From NCBI GenBank assembly GCA_965198655.1, contig OZ240668.1, positions 3,100,001 to 3,164,000 of the forward strand: a DNA stretch of 64,000 nucleotides, read 5' to 3'. Shown in pieces: positions 44,413 through 53,664 of the stretch (position 1 is the stretch's first letter; every line of letters begins with the position of its first letter). Under the pieces are notes generated by a model, which saw only the letters and a list, made by a program, of their open reading frames with translations, was not told where the DNA came from and did not search any database. Source of the DNA: Lichenicola sp965198655 (GTDB lineage: Bacteria; Pseudomonadota; Alphaproteobacteria; Acetobacterales; Acetobacteraceae). The position numbers were made by a program, and so were the translations under genes.

Positions 44413-44500
44413 ATCCTCGGCGCGGTCAAGGTCGGCGCCGCACCCGCGGTTGGTGACTGCCGGTGCCAGTTCGGAGTGAAGCCTCGAGCTTTCGGAGTGC

Positions 44501-45289
44501 ATGCGGATGTTGCTGCTGGCATCGCCCCTCACCGGTTACGCAATTCAGGCAACGGACGGACGGATCGGCAGCGTGGCCGATCTCCTGTTCGACGACTCGA
44601 CCTGGCGCGTGCGCTGGCTGGTGGTGGCAACCGGACACTGGCTGACGAGGCGGCGTGTCGTTCTGGTGCACCTGCCGCTGATCGAGCACGTGGATCATGA
44701 GCGGCGGGTGCTGGTGGTCCGGCTGACGCAGGCCGAGGTCGAGGCCAGCCCGGACATCCTGCTCGACGAACCCGTATCCCGGCAGATCGAGTACGGCCTC
44801 CGCGGCTTTGACGATGTCGATCCGCAACAGGGCCACCCCCGCTACGTCGCCGGTCTCTGGGGCGGGATGGGCGTGTGCGTGTCGAAGCTGCGGCTGCACG
44901 AGGAGGAGGCCATGCACAAAGCACCACGCGGTGGCGGCGATGGGGACGCGGGCGATCCGCACCTGCGCAGCGTGTCCGCGGTGGTCGGCAACCACGTTCA
45001 TGCCACGGATGGATATCTCGGTCATGTCGAGGACCTCTACGTCGACGACGTCACGTGGCAGGTGCGCTGCCTCGTGGTCGACACCAGGGACTGGTGGCCC
45101 GGCCGGCATGTGCTGGTTCTTCCCGCTGCCGTGACGACGATCAACTGGCCGAGGCAGGAGATCGCACTCGACCTGTCCAGGCAGTCGCTCCGCGAGGGTG
45201 CGACCTGGACTCCGGGGGATGTCGTCGACCAGGCGTTCGAGGACCGGCTGCTCGCTTCCCCACACCAGGCCCGGCACCAGGCTACGTAG
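44501..45289 (+). CDS. PRC-barrel domain protein (two repeats)
   Basis: A 262-residue soluble protein with two PRC-barrel-like halves: about 10-80 (GYAIQATDGRIGSVADLLFD, WRVRWLVVATGHWLTRRRVV) and about 155-235 (HVHATDGYLGHVEDLYVDDV, WQVRCLVVDTRDWWPGRHVL). Single-domain relatives are common in stress and low-oxygen gene sets, where they are thought to bind other proteins or RNA. Ribosome site GGAG lies four bases before the ATG at 44501, and a second ATG follows at 44507. Its stop codon lies inside motif copy 2. Precise function unknown. Confidence 0.8.
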   Translation: MRMLLLASPLTGYAIQATDGRIGSVADLLFDDSTWRVRWLVVATGHWLTRRRVVLVHLPLIEHVDHERRVLVVRLTQAEVEASPDILLDEPVSRQIEYGLRGFDDVDPQQGHPRYVAGLWGGMGVCVSKLRLHEEEAMHKAPRGGGDGDAGDPHLRSVSAVVGNHVHATDGYLGHVEDLYVDDVTWQVRCLVVDTRDWWPGRHVLVLPAAVTTINWPRQEIALDLSRQSLREGATWTPGDVVDQAFEDRLLASPHQARHQAT

Positions 45290-45296
45290 TTTCCGA
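45283..45296 (+). promoter_or_regulatory. Copy 2 of the motif, upstream of acetate kinase
   Basis: TACGTAGTTTCCGA, 185 bases before the acetate kinase start and overlapping the PRC-barrel stop codon. CTACGTAG within it is a perfect palindrome. Between this site and ackA lies a 33-codon open frame starting GTG 45380 and ending just before the ackA ATG, of unknown value. Confidence 0.55.
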
Positions 45297-45481
45297 TCCT
45301 GCCGCTTGGGTCGCGCGTGAGCCTATGCTGCGCACGACGATGAGGCCGACCCGCAAAGGCTCGGCATGCAAGGGTAACCGTGCTGAACGCGACGTCGCCC
45401 GTGTTGCGGGCATTGGACCAGGACGGCTTCGACGCCGCAGCTCCTGGCGTCGGATCCATGCCGGCCCGGACAGCGGGCTAG

Positions 45482-46723
45482 ATGGCAGGCTCGATCCTTG
45501 TCCTGAACGCCGGCTCGTCCAGCCTGAAGTTCGCGCTGTTCGGGCTCGGGGCGTCGGCCGAGGCGTTGCGGCCGATGGCGCGCGGCCAGGTCGAGGACCT
45601 GGACACCGCGCCGCATCTGCTGGCCCACGATCCGGACGGCGCGGTGGTCGCGGACCGGCGCTGGCCGGCCAGGATGCCGGGCGGCGCGTTCGAGGCGGTC
45701 GTCGACGGGCTGCTCGCCTTCGCCGACGCGCATCTGGGCCATGACGGCCTGGTGGCGGCAGGCCATCGCCTCGTGCACGGCGGCGAGGCGCACGTCGCCC
45801 CGGTGCGCGTGACGCCGGACGTGCTGGCGGCGTTGCAGGCCTCGATCCCGCTCGATCCCCTGCACCTGCCGCACAACCTGGCTCCGATCCGCGCCCTGGC
45901 GGTCGCCAGACCGGAGCTGGCGCAGGTCGCATGCTTCGACACCGCCTTCCATCACACCCTTCCGCCGGAGGCGCGGCGGTTCGGCCTGCCGCGTGCTCTG
46001 GAGGCGGCCGGGCTGCGACGCTACGGCTTCCACGGCCTGTCCTACGAGTTCATCGCCGGCGAGCTGGAGACCCTGGCGCCACGGCTGCGGCGGGGCAGGG
46101 TCGTGGTCGCGCATCTGGGGTCCGGCGCCAGCCTGTGCGCCCTGTCGGACGGACGCAGCATCGCCACCACCATGGGGTTCAGCACGCTGGACGGGCTGGT
46201 GATGGCGACGCGCTGCGGCAGCCTGGATCCTGGCGTGGTTCTCCATCTCGGGCGCCAGGGACACGGCTTCGCCGAGATCGAGGACATGCTCTACCGCCGA
46301 TCGGGCCTGCTTGGCGTGTCGGGCATCAGCGGCGACATCCGCATGCTGCTGGCGAGCGAGGAGGACCATGCGCGGGACGCGGTCGAGCTGTTCACCTACC
46401 GGGTCGCCACCGAGACCGGGGCGATGGTCAGCGCGCTCGGCGGGCTGGACGGGCTCGTCTTCACCGCCGGCATCGGCGAGCACGCGCCGGCGATCCGTGC
46501 CGCGATCTGTGCGCGCCTGGCCTGGCTCGGGCTGCGCCTGGACGACGCGGCCAACCTTGCCGGCGCGTCCCGCATCAGCACGCCGGACAGCGCCGTCGAG
46601 GTCAGGGTGGTCGCAACCGACGAGGAGGTCATGATCGCCCGGCATACGCGGGCAACCATCCGCGACGAGCCGGGGCACGCCCTGGCACCCGCCCTGCCGG
46701 CACCGGCAGCCGGACCCGCTTGA
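45482..46723 (+). CDS. ackA: Acetate/propionate kinase
   Basis: A 413-residue ASKHA kinase. ILVLNAGSSSLKFALFGLG at the start, VACFDTAFHHTLPPEARRFG, RYGFHGLSYEFIAGEL, VVAHLGSGASLCALSDGRS and TTMGFSTLDGLVMATRCG are all AckA signature segments; GLVFTAGIGEHAPAIRA lies near the end. It converts acetyl phosphate plus ADP to acetate plus ATP. With the phosphoketolase downstream it gives an ATP-yielding acetate branch. The C-terminal 20 residues are Ala/Pro-rich and probably disordered. It carries motif copy 2 upstream. Confidence 0.95.
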   Translation: MAGSILVLNAGSSSLKFALFGLGASAEALRPMARGQVEDLDTAPHLLAHDPDGAVVADRRWPARMPGGAFEAVVDGLLAFADAHLGHDGLVAAGHRLVHGGEAHVAPVRVTPDVLAALQASIPLDPLHLPHNLAPIRALAVARPELAQVACFDTAFHHTLPPEARRFGLPRALEAAGLRRYGFHGLSYEFIAGELETLAPRLRRGRVVVAHLGSGASLCALSDGRSIATTMGFSTLDGLVMATRCGSLDPGVVLHLGRQGHGFAEIEDMLYRRSGLLGVSGISGDIRMLLASEEDHARDAVELFTYRVATETGAMVSALGGLDGLVFTAGIGEHAPAIRAAICARLAWLGLRLDDAANLAGASRISTPDSAVEVRVVATDEEVMIARHTRATIRDEPGHALAPALPAPAAGPA

Positions 46724-46763
46724 TGACGTTCCTGGCAGGTCCTGCCGCAGGACGGGTGCTGCG

Positions 46764-47789
46764 ATGCTGATCGCGGGCGATATCGGGGCCACCAACACCC
46801 GGCTCGCGCTCGTCTCGGCGGCGGCCGGTCCACGGAAGCTCGTGGCGAAGCAGGAATACCGGAGCGCCGACTACCAGGGGCTGCAGCCGATCGTCGAGGC
46901 GTTCCTGGCACAGACCGGCGGACAGCCCACCTCCGGCTGCTTCGACGTGGCGGGGCCGGTGATCGCCGGTCGGGCGCATCTGACGAACCTGCCGTGGGAG
47001 CTCAAGGAAGAAGCGTTGTGCCGCGCGCTCAGGCTGGACCGGGTCTCTCTGCTGAACGACCTAGAGGCGATCGCGCACGCGATACCGCACCTGCTGGCGG
47101 AGGAAAGCGTGGTCGTCAACGCCGGACGGGCGGTGCCGCACTCCGCCGTCGCGGTGCTGGCGCCGGGCACCGGGCTTGGCGAGGCCTTCCTGATCTGGAG
47201 CGGGGAGCGCTACGTCACCTGCGCCTCCGAAGGCGGGCACGCCGACTTCGCGCCGACCAACGAGATTCAGGCCGGGCTGTGGCGGTTCCTCACCGAGCGC
47301 TTCCGCCATGCCGCCTACGAGCGGGTCTGTGCCGGGTCGGGCCTGCCCAACGTCTACGACTACGTGCGCTCGCGCGACCCGTCCTCGGAGAGCCCCGCCT
47401 TCGCGGCGCTGCTGCAGGCGACGCACGACCGCACCCCGGTCATCGTCGACGCGGCGCTGCGCAACCCCGACAACAATCCCCTGGCGGCGGAGACGCTGCG
47501 CATCGTGATCGACGTCTGGGGCGCGGAGGCCGGCAACCTGGCGCTGAAGGTGATGGCGACCGGTGGCGTGTATCTCGCCGGCGGGCTGCCGCCGCGGCTG
47601 CTGCCGCAGCTTCAGGACGGCGCGTTCATGCACGCCTTCACGTCGAAGGGGCGGTTCGCCAACCTGCTGCGTGCCGTCCCGGTCAGCGTCATCACGGTGA
47701 ACGCGGCACTGCTCGGCACCGCGATCTATGGGCTGGAACAGGAAGCGGGGCACATGCTGCCGGGCATGTGCGTGGACGCGCATCCGTAA
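46764..47789 (+). CDS. glk: Glucokinase
   Basis: A 341-residue bacterial glucokinase of the E. coli Glk family. It has the phosphate-binding MLIAGDIGATNTRLALVSAA, LLNDLEAIAHAIPHLLAEES with the catalytic Asp, LAPGTGLGEAFLIWSGERYV and SEGGHADFAPTNEIQAGLWR with the glucose-binding residues. It phosphorylates glucose for entry into the phosphoketolase route encoded next. It follows acetate kinase by 40 bases; a short hairpin, GTCCTG-CCG-CAGGAC, lies in that gap. Confidence 0.94.
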   Translation: MLIAGDIGATNTRLALVSAAAGPRKLVAKQEYRSADYQGLQPIVEAFLAQTGGQPTSGCFDVAGPVIAGRAHLTNLPWELKEEALCRALRLDRVSLLNDLEAIAHAIPHLLAEESVVVNAGRAVPHSAVAVLAPGTGLGEAFLIWSGERYVTCASEGGHADFAPTNEIQAGLWRFLTERFRHAAYERVCAGSGLPNVYDYVRSRDPSSESPAFAALLQATHDRTPVIVDAALRNPDNNPLAAETLRIVIDVWGAEAGNLALKVMATGGVYLAGGLPPRLLPQLQDGAFMHAFTSKGRFANLLRAVPVSVITVNAALLGTAIYGLEQEAGHMLPGMCVDAHP

Positions 47790-47856
47790 GATGCCGCCGT
47801 CATCCAGCCGGCGTAGCCTGTCAACATGACGGTGACAGGTAGCGTCTTACTTACTG

Positions 47857-47870
47857 TAAGTAGTTTCCGA
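47857..47870 (+). promoter_or_regulatory. Copy 3 of the motif, upstream of phosphoketolase
   Basis: TAAGTAGTTTCCGA, 127 bases before the phosphoketolase start. It overlaps a near-perfect dyad ACTTAC-T-GTAAGT, so one half of the site is itself symmetric here. This is the largest gap in the ackA-glk-xfp-fba run and the likely second promoter. Confidence 0.55.
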
Positions 47871-47997
47871 GGCTGCGTCTTTACGGAAGTGGGACCTACG
47901 GTGCGATCCATCCCCCGTACGGGCTCATTTTCCGCACGCCAGCAGACAGCTTGATTAGCGCCTTCTGCTGAACGCGACGGACCTTAGGGATCTGCAA

Positions 47998-50421
47998 ATG
48001 GATACCATCGCAACCGTTCCACGGCTTCCGGTCTCCACCACAGAACGACCGCCCCAGGGCGCTGTCGTCGGCGCGGCCGAGCTGAAGCTGATCGACGCCT
48101 ACTGGCGCGCCGCCAACTACCTGTCGGTCGGACAGATCTACCTCTACGATAACCCGCTGCTTCGCGAGCCCCTGACGCTCGCCCACGTCAAGCCGCTGGT
48201 GGTTGGGCACTGGGGCACCACGCCGGGACAGAACTTCATCTATGTCCACCTGAACCGGGTGATCAGGAAATACGACCTCGACATGTTCTACGTCGCCGGT
48301 CCCGGCCATGGCGGCCCGGCGCTGGTGGCCAATACCTATCTCGAAGGCAGCTACAGCGAGATCTATCCGAGCGTCAGCCAGGATGCGGCCGGCCTCAAGA
48401 AGCTGTTCACGCAGTTCTCCTTTCCCGGCGGCATCTCGAGCCACGTGGCGCCGACCACGCCGGGATCGATCCACGAGGGCGGCGAGCTCGGCTACTCGCT
48501 GAGCCACGCGTTCGGCGCTGCGTTCGATAACCCGGACCTCATCGTCGCCTGCGTGGTGGGCGACGGGGAGGCGGAAACCGGACCGCTCGCCACCGCCTGG
48601 CACTCCAACAAGCTGCTGAACCCGGTCACAGACGGCGTGGTGCTGCCGATCCTGCACCTCAACGGGTTCAAGATCAGCAACCCGACGGTTCTGGCCCGCA
48701 TCGACCGCGACGAGCTGGAGCAGTTCTTCCGCGGCTGCGGCTGGACGCCCTATTTCGTCGAGGGCGACGATCCCGAGGCCATGCACGAGCTCATGGCGGC
48801 GACGGTGGAGCGCGCGATCGAGGACATCAGGAACATCCGGCAGCAGGCGCGCACGGCGGCGACCCTCGTCCGTCCCCGCTGGCCGATGATCGTGCTGCGC
48901 TCGCCGAAGGGCTGGACCGGCCCGAAGATGGTGGACGGGCTCAAGGTAGAGGGAACGTTCCGGGCGCACCAGGTCCCGCTCCTGGTCGATCGCGGCCATC
49001 CGGAGCACGTGGCCCAGTTGGAGAGCTGGATGAGGAGCTACAAGGCGGAGGAGCTGTTCGACGAGCAGGGGCGGCTGATCCCAGAGCTGGCCGCGCTGGC
49101 GCCGACCGGCAACCGTCGCATGGGCGCCAACCCGCACGCCAATGGCGGGCTGCTGCTCCGCGACCTCGCGATGCCGGATTTTCGCCGGCACGCGGTCAGG
49201 GTGCCGTCACCCGGCGCCGTCTCGGCGCAGGACACGATGGTGCTCGGCCGGTTTCTTCGCGACGTCTCGCGCGAGAACGGCACGCCGCGCAACTTCCGCA
49301 TCTTCGGGCCGGACGAGACGCTGTCCAACATGCTCGGCGCCGTGTTCGAGGTCACTAGCCGACAATGGGACGCGCTGGCGGTGCCCGACGACGAGTTCCT
49401 GGCGCCCGAAGGCGGGGTCACGGACTCGATGCTGAGCGAGCACCAGTGCGAGGGGTTCCTGGAAGGCTACCTGCTGACCGGGCGACACGGGCTGTTCAAC
49501 AGCTACGAGGCGTTCATCCGCATCGTCGACTCCATGTTCAGCCAGCACGCGAAGTGGCTGAAGGTGACGTCGGAGCTGCCCTGGCGACGCAGGATCGCGT
49601 CGCTGAACTACCTGCTCGCCTCGCATGTCTGGCAGCAGGACCACAACGGCTTTACCCACCAGGATCCCGGCTTCCTCGACCACGTGATCAACAAGAAGGC
49701 CGACATCGTCAGGGTGTACCTGCCGCCGGATGCCAACTGCCTGTTGTCGGTGTTCGACCACTGCCTGCGCAGCCGGCACTACGTCAACGTGGTGGTCGCA
49801 GGCAAGCATGCGCTGCCGCAATGGCTGGACATGGACGCGGCGGTGATCCACTGCACCGAGGGGATCGGCATCTGGTCCTGGGCAAGCAACGACCATGCCG
49901 AGGAGCCGGACGTGGTCATGGCCTGCTGCGGCGACACCCCCACGCTGGAGATCCTCGCCGCCGTCTCCATCCTGCGTAGGCACCTGCCTGACCTGAAGAT
50001 CCGCGTGATCAACGTCGTCGACCTGATGCGGCTGCAGTCCGCAAGCGAGCATCCGCACGGCCTGAGTGAGACCGAGTACAACCAACTGTTCACCACGACG
50101 AAGCACATCATCTTCGGCTTCCACGGCTACCCGTCGCTGGTGCACCGCCTGACCTACCGACGCGCGAACCGCAACCTGCACGTCCGCGGCTATGTCGAGG
50201 AGGGCACCATCACCACCGCCTTCGACATCCGGGTGCAGAACCGGCTCGACCGGTTCCACCTGGTGCAGGACGTCGTCGACCGCGTGCCCGGACTCGGCAC
50301 CAAGGGCGCCTACCTCAGGCAGGCGATGGCGGATCGGCTGATCGAGCACAAGCAATACATCGACAAGCACGGCGAGGACCTGCCCGAGATCCGCGACTGG
50401 ACGTGGGGCGCCGCAGCATGA
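47998..50421 (+). CDS. xfp: Xylulose-5-phosphate/fructose-6-phosphate phosphoketolase
   Basis: An 807-residue thiamine-diphosphate enzyme of full family length. It shows AELKLIDAYWRAANYLSVGQ (family signature), VKPLVVGHWGTTPGQNFIYV, YVAGPGHGGPALVANTYLEG, SPFPGGI-type FSFPGGISSHVAPTTPGSIH and the ThDP-binding CVVGDGEAETGPLATAWHSN. It splits xylulose 5-phosphate or fructose 6-phosphate with phosphate into acetyl phosphate plus glyceraldehyde 3-phosphate or erythrose 4-phosphate. Acetyl phosphate feeds acetate kinase encoded upstream. AGGGA precedes the ATG; the stop overlaps the aldolase start (ATGA). Confidence 0.96.
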   Translation: MDTIATVPRLPVSTTERPPQGAVVGAAELKLIDAYWRAANYLSVGQIYLYDNPLLREPLTLAHVKPLVVGHWGTTPGQNFIYVHLNRVIRKYDLDMFYVAGPGHGGPALVANTYLEGSYSEIYPSVSQDAAGLKKLFTQFSFPGGISSHVAPTTPGSIHEGGELGYSLSHAFGAAFDNPDLIVACVVGDGEAETGPLATAWHSNKLLNPVTDGVVLPILHLNGFKISNPTVLARIDRDELEQFFRGCGWTPYFVEGDDPEAMHELMAATVERAIEDIRNIRQQARTAATLVRPRWPMIVLRSPKGWTGPKMVDGLKVEGTFRAHQVPLLVDRGHPEHVAQLESWMRSYKAEELFDEQGRLIPELAALAPTGNRRMGANPHANGGLLLRDLAMPDFRRHAVRVPSPGAVSAQDTMVLGRFLRDVSRENGTPRNFRIFGPDETLSNMLGAVFEVTSRQWDALAVPDDEFLAPEGGVTDSMLSEHQCEGFLEGYLLTGRHGLFNSYEAFIRIVDSMFSQHAKWLKVTSELPWRRRIASLNYLLASHVWQQDHNGFTHQDPGFLDHVINKKADIVRVYLPPDANCLLSVFDHCLRSRHYVNVVVAGKHALPQWLDMDAAVIHCTEGIGIWSWASNDHAEEPDVVMACCGDTPTLEILAAVSILRRHLPDLKIRVINVVDLMRLQSASEHPHGLSETEYNQLFTTTKHIIFGFHGYPSLVHRLTYRRANRNLHVRGYVEEGTITTAFDIRVQNRLDRFHLVQDVVDRVPGLGTKGAYLRQAMADRLIEHKQYIDKHGEDLPEIRDWTWGAAA

Positions 50422-51512
50422 GTCGCCGGCAGTTGGAGAGCACGGCGCGCGCCCTGGTCTCGGCGGGAAAGGGGCTGCTGGCGATGGATGAAAGCACGCC
50501 CACCTGTAACAAGCGCTTCGCGGCCCAGGACATCCCGCAAACGCTCGACGCCAGGCGGGCCTACCGGGAGCTGCTGGTCACGACACCTGGTCTGGGAGAC
50601 TGCATCAGCGGCGCGATCCTTTATGACGAGACGATCCGGCAGCAGGATCATCGTGGCGTCCTCATGGTCGAACGGCTCGTCGCTGCGGGGATCATCCCCG
50701 GGATCAAGGTGGACCTCGGCGCGAAGGCGCTGGCGCTGCATCCCGACGAGACGATCACTGAGGGGCTGGACGGGCTCCGCGATCGGCTGCGCGACTACGC
50801 CCTGCTCGGCGCCCGCTTCGCCAAGTGGCGGGCGGTGATCGGGCTTGGTGACGGCCTGCCCAGCCGGGCCTGCATCGAGGCGAACGCCCAGGCCTTGGCG
50901 CGCTATGCCGCCTTGTGCCAGGAGGTCGGTCTGGTCCCGATCGTCGAGCCCGAGGTGCTGATGGCGGGCCGCCACACGCTGGGCCGTTGCCGGAATGTCA
51001 CAGGCGAGGTTCTGACGGCCGTCTTCGACGAGCTTCACCTGCAGGGGGTCACACTCGAAGGTCTGATCCTGAAGCCGAACATGATACTCCCTGGGCTGGA
51101 CAACCCGGAGCAGGCATCGGTCGAGCAGGTCGCGACCGCCACCATCGACTGCCTGACGCAGACTGTGCCTGCCGCCGTCGCCGGCATCGCGTTCCTGTCG
51201 GGCGGCCAGTCCGCCGAGCTGGCAACGGTCCGGCTGAACGCCATGAACGTCCGGGCGCGGAACCTGGAGCGCCCGGTACCGTGGCCGCTCGTGTTCTCCT
51301 TTGCCCGGGCGATCCAGCAGCCGGCCCTGGAGATCTGGCGCGGTCAAGACGCCAATCGGCAGGATGCACAGGACGCGCTCCGTCACCGTGCGATGTGCAA
51401 CCACGCGGCACTTCGAGGCGGGTACGACCGATCGATGGAGTTCCCAGTTGTGGGCAATCCGATCCACTACAGGCCGACGGTCACCGGGACTCTCGGTCTG
51501 TCCAGCCTTTGA
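50418..51512 (+). CDS. Class I fructose-bisphosphate aldolase
   Basis: A 364-residue Schiff-base aldolase of the eukaryote-like class I family. It has ALVSAGKGLLAMDESTPTCN at the N-terminus, GIIPGIKVDLGAKALALHPD, ARFAKWRAVIGLGDGLPSRA, VPIVEPEVLMAG and TLEGLILKPNMILPGLDN with the Schiff-base Lys. GIAFLSGGQSAELATVRLNA follows. It interconverts fructose 1,6-bisphosphate with triose phosphates. The start overlaps the phosphoketolase stop by four bases and its stop overlaps the next gene's TTG start, so all three are coupled. Confidence 0.94.
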   Translation: MSRRQLESTARALVSAGKGLLAMDESTPTCNKRFAAQDIPQTLDARRAYRELLVTTPGLGDCISGAILYDETIRQQDHRGVLMVERLVAAGIIPGIKVDLGAKALALHPDETITEGLDGLRDRLRDYALLGARFAKWRAVIGLGDGLPSRACIEANAQALARYAALCQEVGLVPIVEPEVLMAGRHTLGRCRNVTGEVLTAVFDELHLQGVTLEGLILKPNMILPGLDNPEQASVEQVATATIDCLTQTVPAAVAGIAFLSGGQSAELATVRLNAMNVRARNLERPVPWPLVFSFARAIQQPALEIWRGQDANRQDAQDALRHRAMCNHAALRGGYDRSMEFPVVGNPIHYRPTVTGTLGLSSL

Positions 51513-52393
51513 GCACGGACCAGCCTGCACGCCCGGCCGGTCCGGCTCCTGTCCGTCTCTACTTGGTCCGTCATGGCGAGACCGCCTGGTCACTGTCCGG
51601 CCGACACACTGGCCGAACCGACATCGCGCTGACCGAGCGAGGCAGAGACCAGGGGCGGGCGCTGGGCGCGGTGCTGGCCCCGACCGCGTTCGACCGGGTG
51701 TTCGTAAGTCCCTCACGGCGCGCCCATCAGACTTGTTTTCTCGCAGGGCTCGGTGACGCCGCCGAAGAGGAACCAGACCTGGCGGAATGGGACTACGGCG
51801 CCTATGAGGGCCGAGTTTCGGGCGACATCAGGTTCGAGCGGCCGGGCTGGAACGTTTATCGGGACGGCTGTCCCGGCGGAGAAACGCCGGAGCGCGCTTC
51901 CCTTCGGGCTGATCGCTTGATTGCCCGGTTGCGGACGCTCGGTGGCGACATCGCCCTGTTCTCGCACGGCCAGATCGGCAGTTGCCTGGCGGTACGATGG
52001 ATCGGCCTGCCCATCATCGAAGGAGAGCATTTCGTTCTCGGCACCGCCGCCATCGGCATCCTGGGTTCTAACCCGGGTCATCCCGAACTGTCCGTCATCA
52101 CCGCCTGGAACCTGGGAGCATCGCGAGATCCTCCTTCCAACAGCGTATGTCGTGTCGGCACAGTCGGCGATGTCGAGCTTCGGACGGAGCCTGTCAGCAT
52201 ACCTGGCGACCCTGAAGGTGAGCTGCGTGACGCTCATCGTCGAGTGGCCATTGCTGCCGATCCCGGAACGGAACCTCTAACGTATGATGCCAGGCAAGCG
52301 ATCAGCCGCCGCTGCAAGAACCGATGGGGGAAACCTCGATCAAGAACGTGGGTGGCCCGGACACGAGCCACTTCGAACGTCTTGGACGCATAG
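51509..52393 (+). CDS. Histidine phosphatase (phosphoglycerate mutase-like) with odd C-terminal extension
   Basis: A 294-residue frame starting at TTG within the aldolase stop (TTGA). Residues about 15-205 are a histidine phosphatase domain: RLYLVRHGETAWSLSGRHTG with the catalytic His, ALTERGRDQGRALG, RVFVSPSRRAHQTCFLAGLG and IALFSHGQIGSCLAVRWIGL with the second His. The domain ends at ITAWNLG. The remaining 85 residues are Arg-rich and unlike the family, so the natural stop has probably been lost. DNA of this tail recurs in diverged form at 53080-53250. Likely a sugar-phosphate phosphatase. Confidence 0.78.
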   Translation: MSTDQPARPAGPAPVRLYLVRHGETAWSLSGRHTGRTDIALTERGRDQGRALGAVLAPTAFDRVFVSPSRRAHQTCFLAGLGDAAEEEPDLAEWDYGAYEGRVSGDIRFERPGWNVYRDGCPGGETPERASLRADRLIARLRTLGGDIALFSHGQIGSCLAVRWIGLPIIEGEHFVLGTAAIGILGSNPGHPELSVITAWNLGASRDPPSNSVCRVGTVGDVELRTEPVSIPGDPEGELRDAHRRVAIAADPGTEPLTYDARQAISRRCKNRWGKPRSRTWVARTRATSNVLDA

Positions 52394-52506
52394 TCAGATA
52401 GGTCGGAAGGATCAACACCATGCCAATCGTGCAAGTTTACCCTCAGGGAACTGCCTGCAATCAAGATCTACGCGCTGTCGATAGGGTCACATGTTCTGTC
52501 GAGAAG

Positions 52507-52884
52507 GTGTTCAGGTCGACATGCTTGGCTATGACCATCGCCACTGCAGCGATTGCCCCGCTCGCTGGTTGCGCGACGGACGGAAAGTCTACTATTACCA
52601 CCGAGGAGAACAGCTTGGTGGCCTCTGGCTTCCACGCTCTCCCTGCAGACACACCGGCGCGTCAGGACGCGCTCAACAGTTTCCCGAATCGGATCGTGAA
52701 GCGGACCAGGGGAACGAAGGTACGATATGCCTACGGCGATCCGGTCGTTTGCCGGTGCCTCTATGTCGGCGACAGGACAGCGTTCCTGAGCTATCAGCAG
52801 AAGCTAGGCGCAAATCAGGCCGCCGCGCTTAAAGAAGCGGATGAATACGAGGGCGCGCCGTTCTGGGCTTGGGGAATGCTCTGA
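52507..52884 (+). CDS. Small lipoprotein of unknown function
   Basis: A 125-residue protein with a lipobox: CLAMTIATAAIAPLAGCATD, lipidated Cys expected at LAGC. The mature part runs TRGTKVRYAYGDPVVCRCLY followed by VGDRTAFLSYQQKLGANQAA and ends GAPFWAWGML. This matches my recollection of a family of uncharacterised proteobacterial lipoproteins with a DP-VC-CLYVG core and a Trp/Gly-rich end; here the end is short. GTG 52507 is chosen to include the charged part of the signal; ATG 52420 and 52531 are alternatives. No operon partner. Confidence 0.65.
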   Translation: MFRSTCLAMTIATAAIAPLAGCATDGKSTITTEENSLVASGFHALPADTPARQDALNSFPNRIVKRTRGTKVRYAYGDPVVCRCLYVGDRTAFLSYQQKLGANQAAALKEADEYEGAPFWAWGML

Positions 52885-53664
52885 TCCTCGGTCACCTGCC
52901 CGAGTTCGGCAACCGCCTGCTCCGTCCGCTCGAGTGCGAGATGGCCCTGAAGATTTGCAACACGTGTGAGCGACCTGGCTCTTGTAGGGTCGCGAGCCGG
53001 CTTTGCATGAGGCTGGCAACTCCGGACTTGCCGGGCGCCAGAGGGCGATACCTCATCCCCGACTCCACCGGCCCCGGCATCCTCGGATCGAACCCGAACG
53101 AGCCGGGTTACGTCGTCATTGCAGCGCCTTGGAACGTCGGCACTTGGTCAATGATCCTCTTACTGACGGCAAGGGTGCTGGCGGTCCTGAAGGCGAGCTG
53201 CATTGCGCTTGTGGTCGAACGGTCGCCGCTGGCCATGCCACGACGGACCATCCGCGGCGGCTGTGCCGGCACCGCGTGGCTGTCCTGAAGCAATGTCGGC
53301 GCCATCACCTCGGCGAGCCTGGTTCCCGTCCAGCCGACCACCGTCGTCATGTTACGGGAACCGGACTAGGTGTGTCGGCTCGCCGTGCGCGACGGCGTGA
53401 TGCCGATCATGCCCACGAGAGGGAGCAGGTCCTGCCGTCCGGATGGATCTGCTGCGGTCTGCCCGATACGGAGATCGACATCGCCTTGCCGCTCTCCAGC
53501 GTGGGCGGAAAGCTCTGGCCACACAAATTGGCCCTGAACAGCTCCAGGAGCAGCCTGCTGCTCGGTATCGAGGCGTTCCAGCTTGCAGACAGCATAGGAC
53601 ATTGCTTGCCATTTCATCCGCGGCGCCGAGTGCCAAGCTGGACCAGCCAACGACGCCGGTGCGA
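52885..53664. other. Gene-poor segment with a diverged histidine-phosphatase tail
   Basis: About 780 bases with no intact gene. At 53050-53130 the forward translation STGPGILGSNPNEPGYVVIA, then APWNVG, mirrors GTAAIGILGSNPGHPELSVI, then TAWNLG, of the phosphatase at 52040-52120. The following DNA to 53250 also mirrors the phosphatase gene's tail (LKASCIALVVE against LKVSCVTLIVE in a shared frame). So this is the remnant of a duplicated gene end. The rest, 53260-53660, is not recognisable on either strand. Confidence 0.5.

Noticed and set aside
45380..45481. 33-codon frame just before acetate kinase
   Set aside because: Starts with GTG without ribosome site and resembles no known peptide; mentioned only as a leader-region feature.
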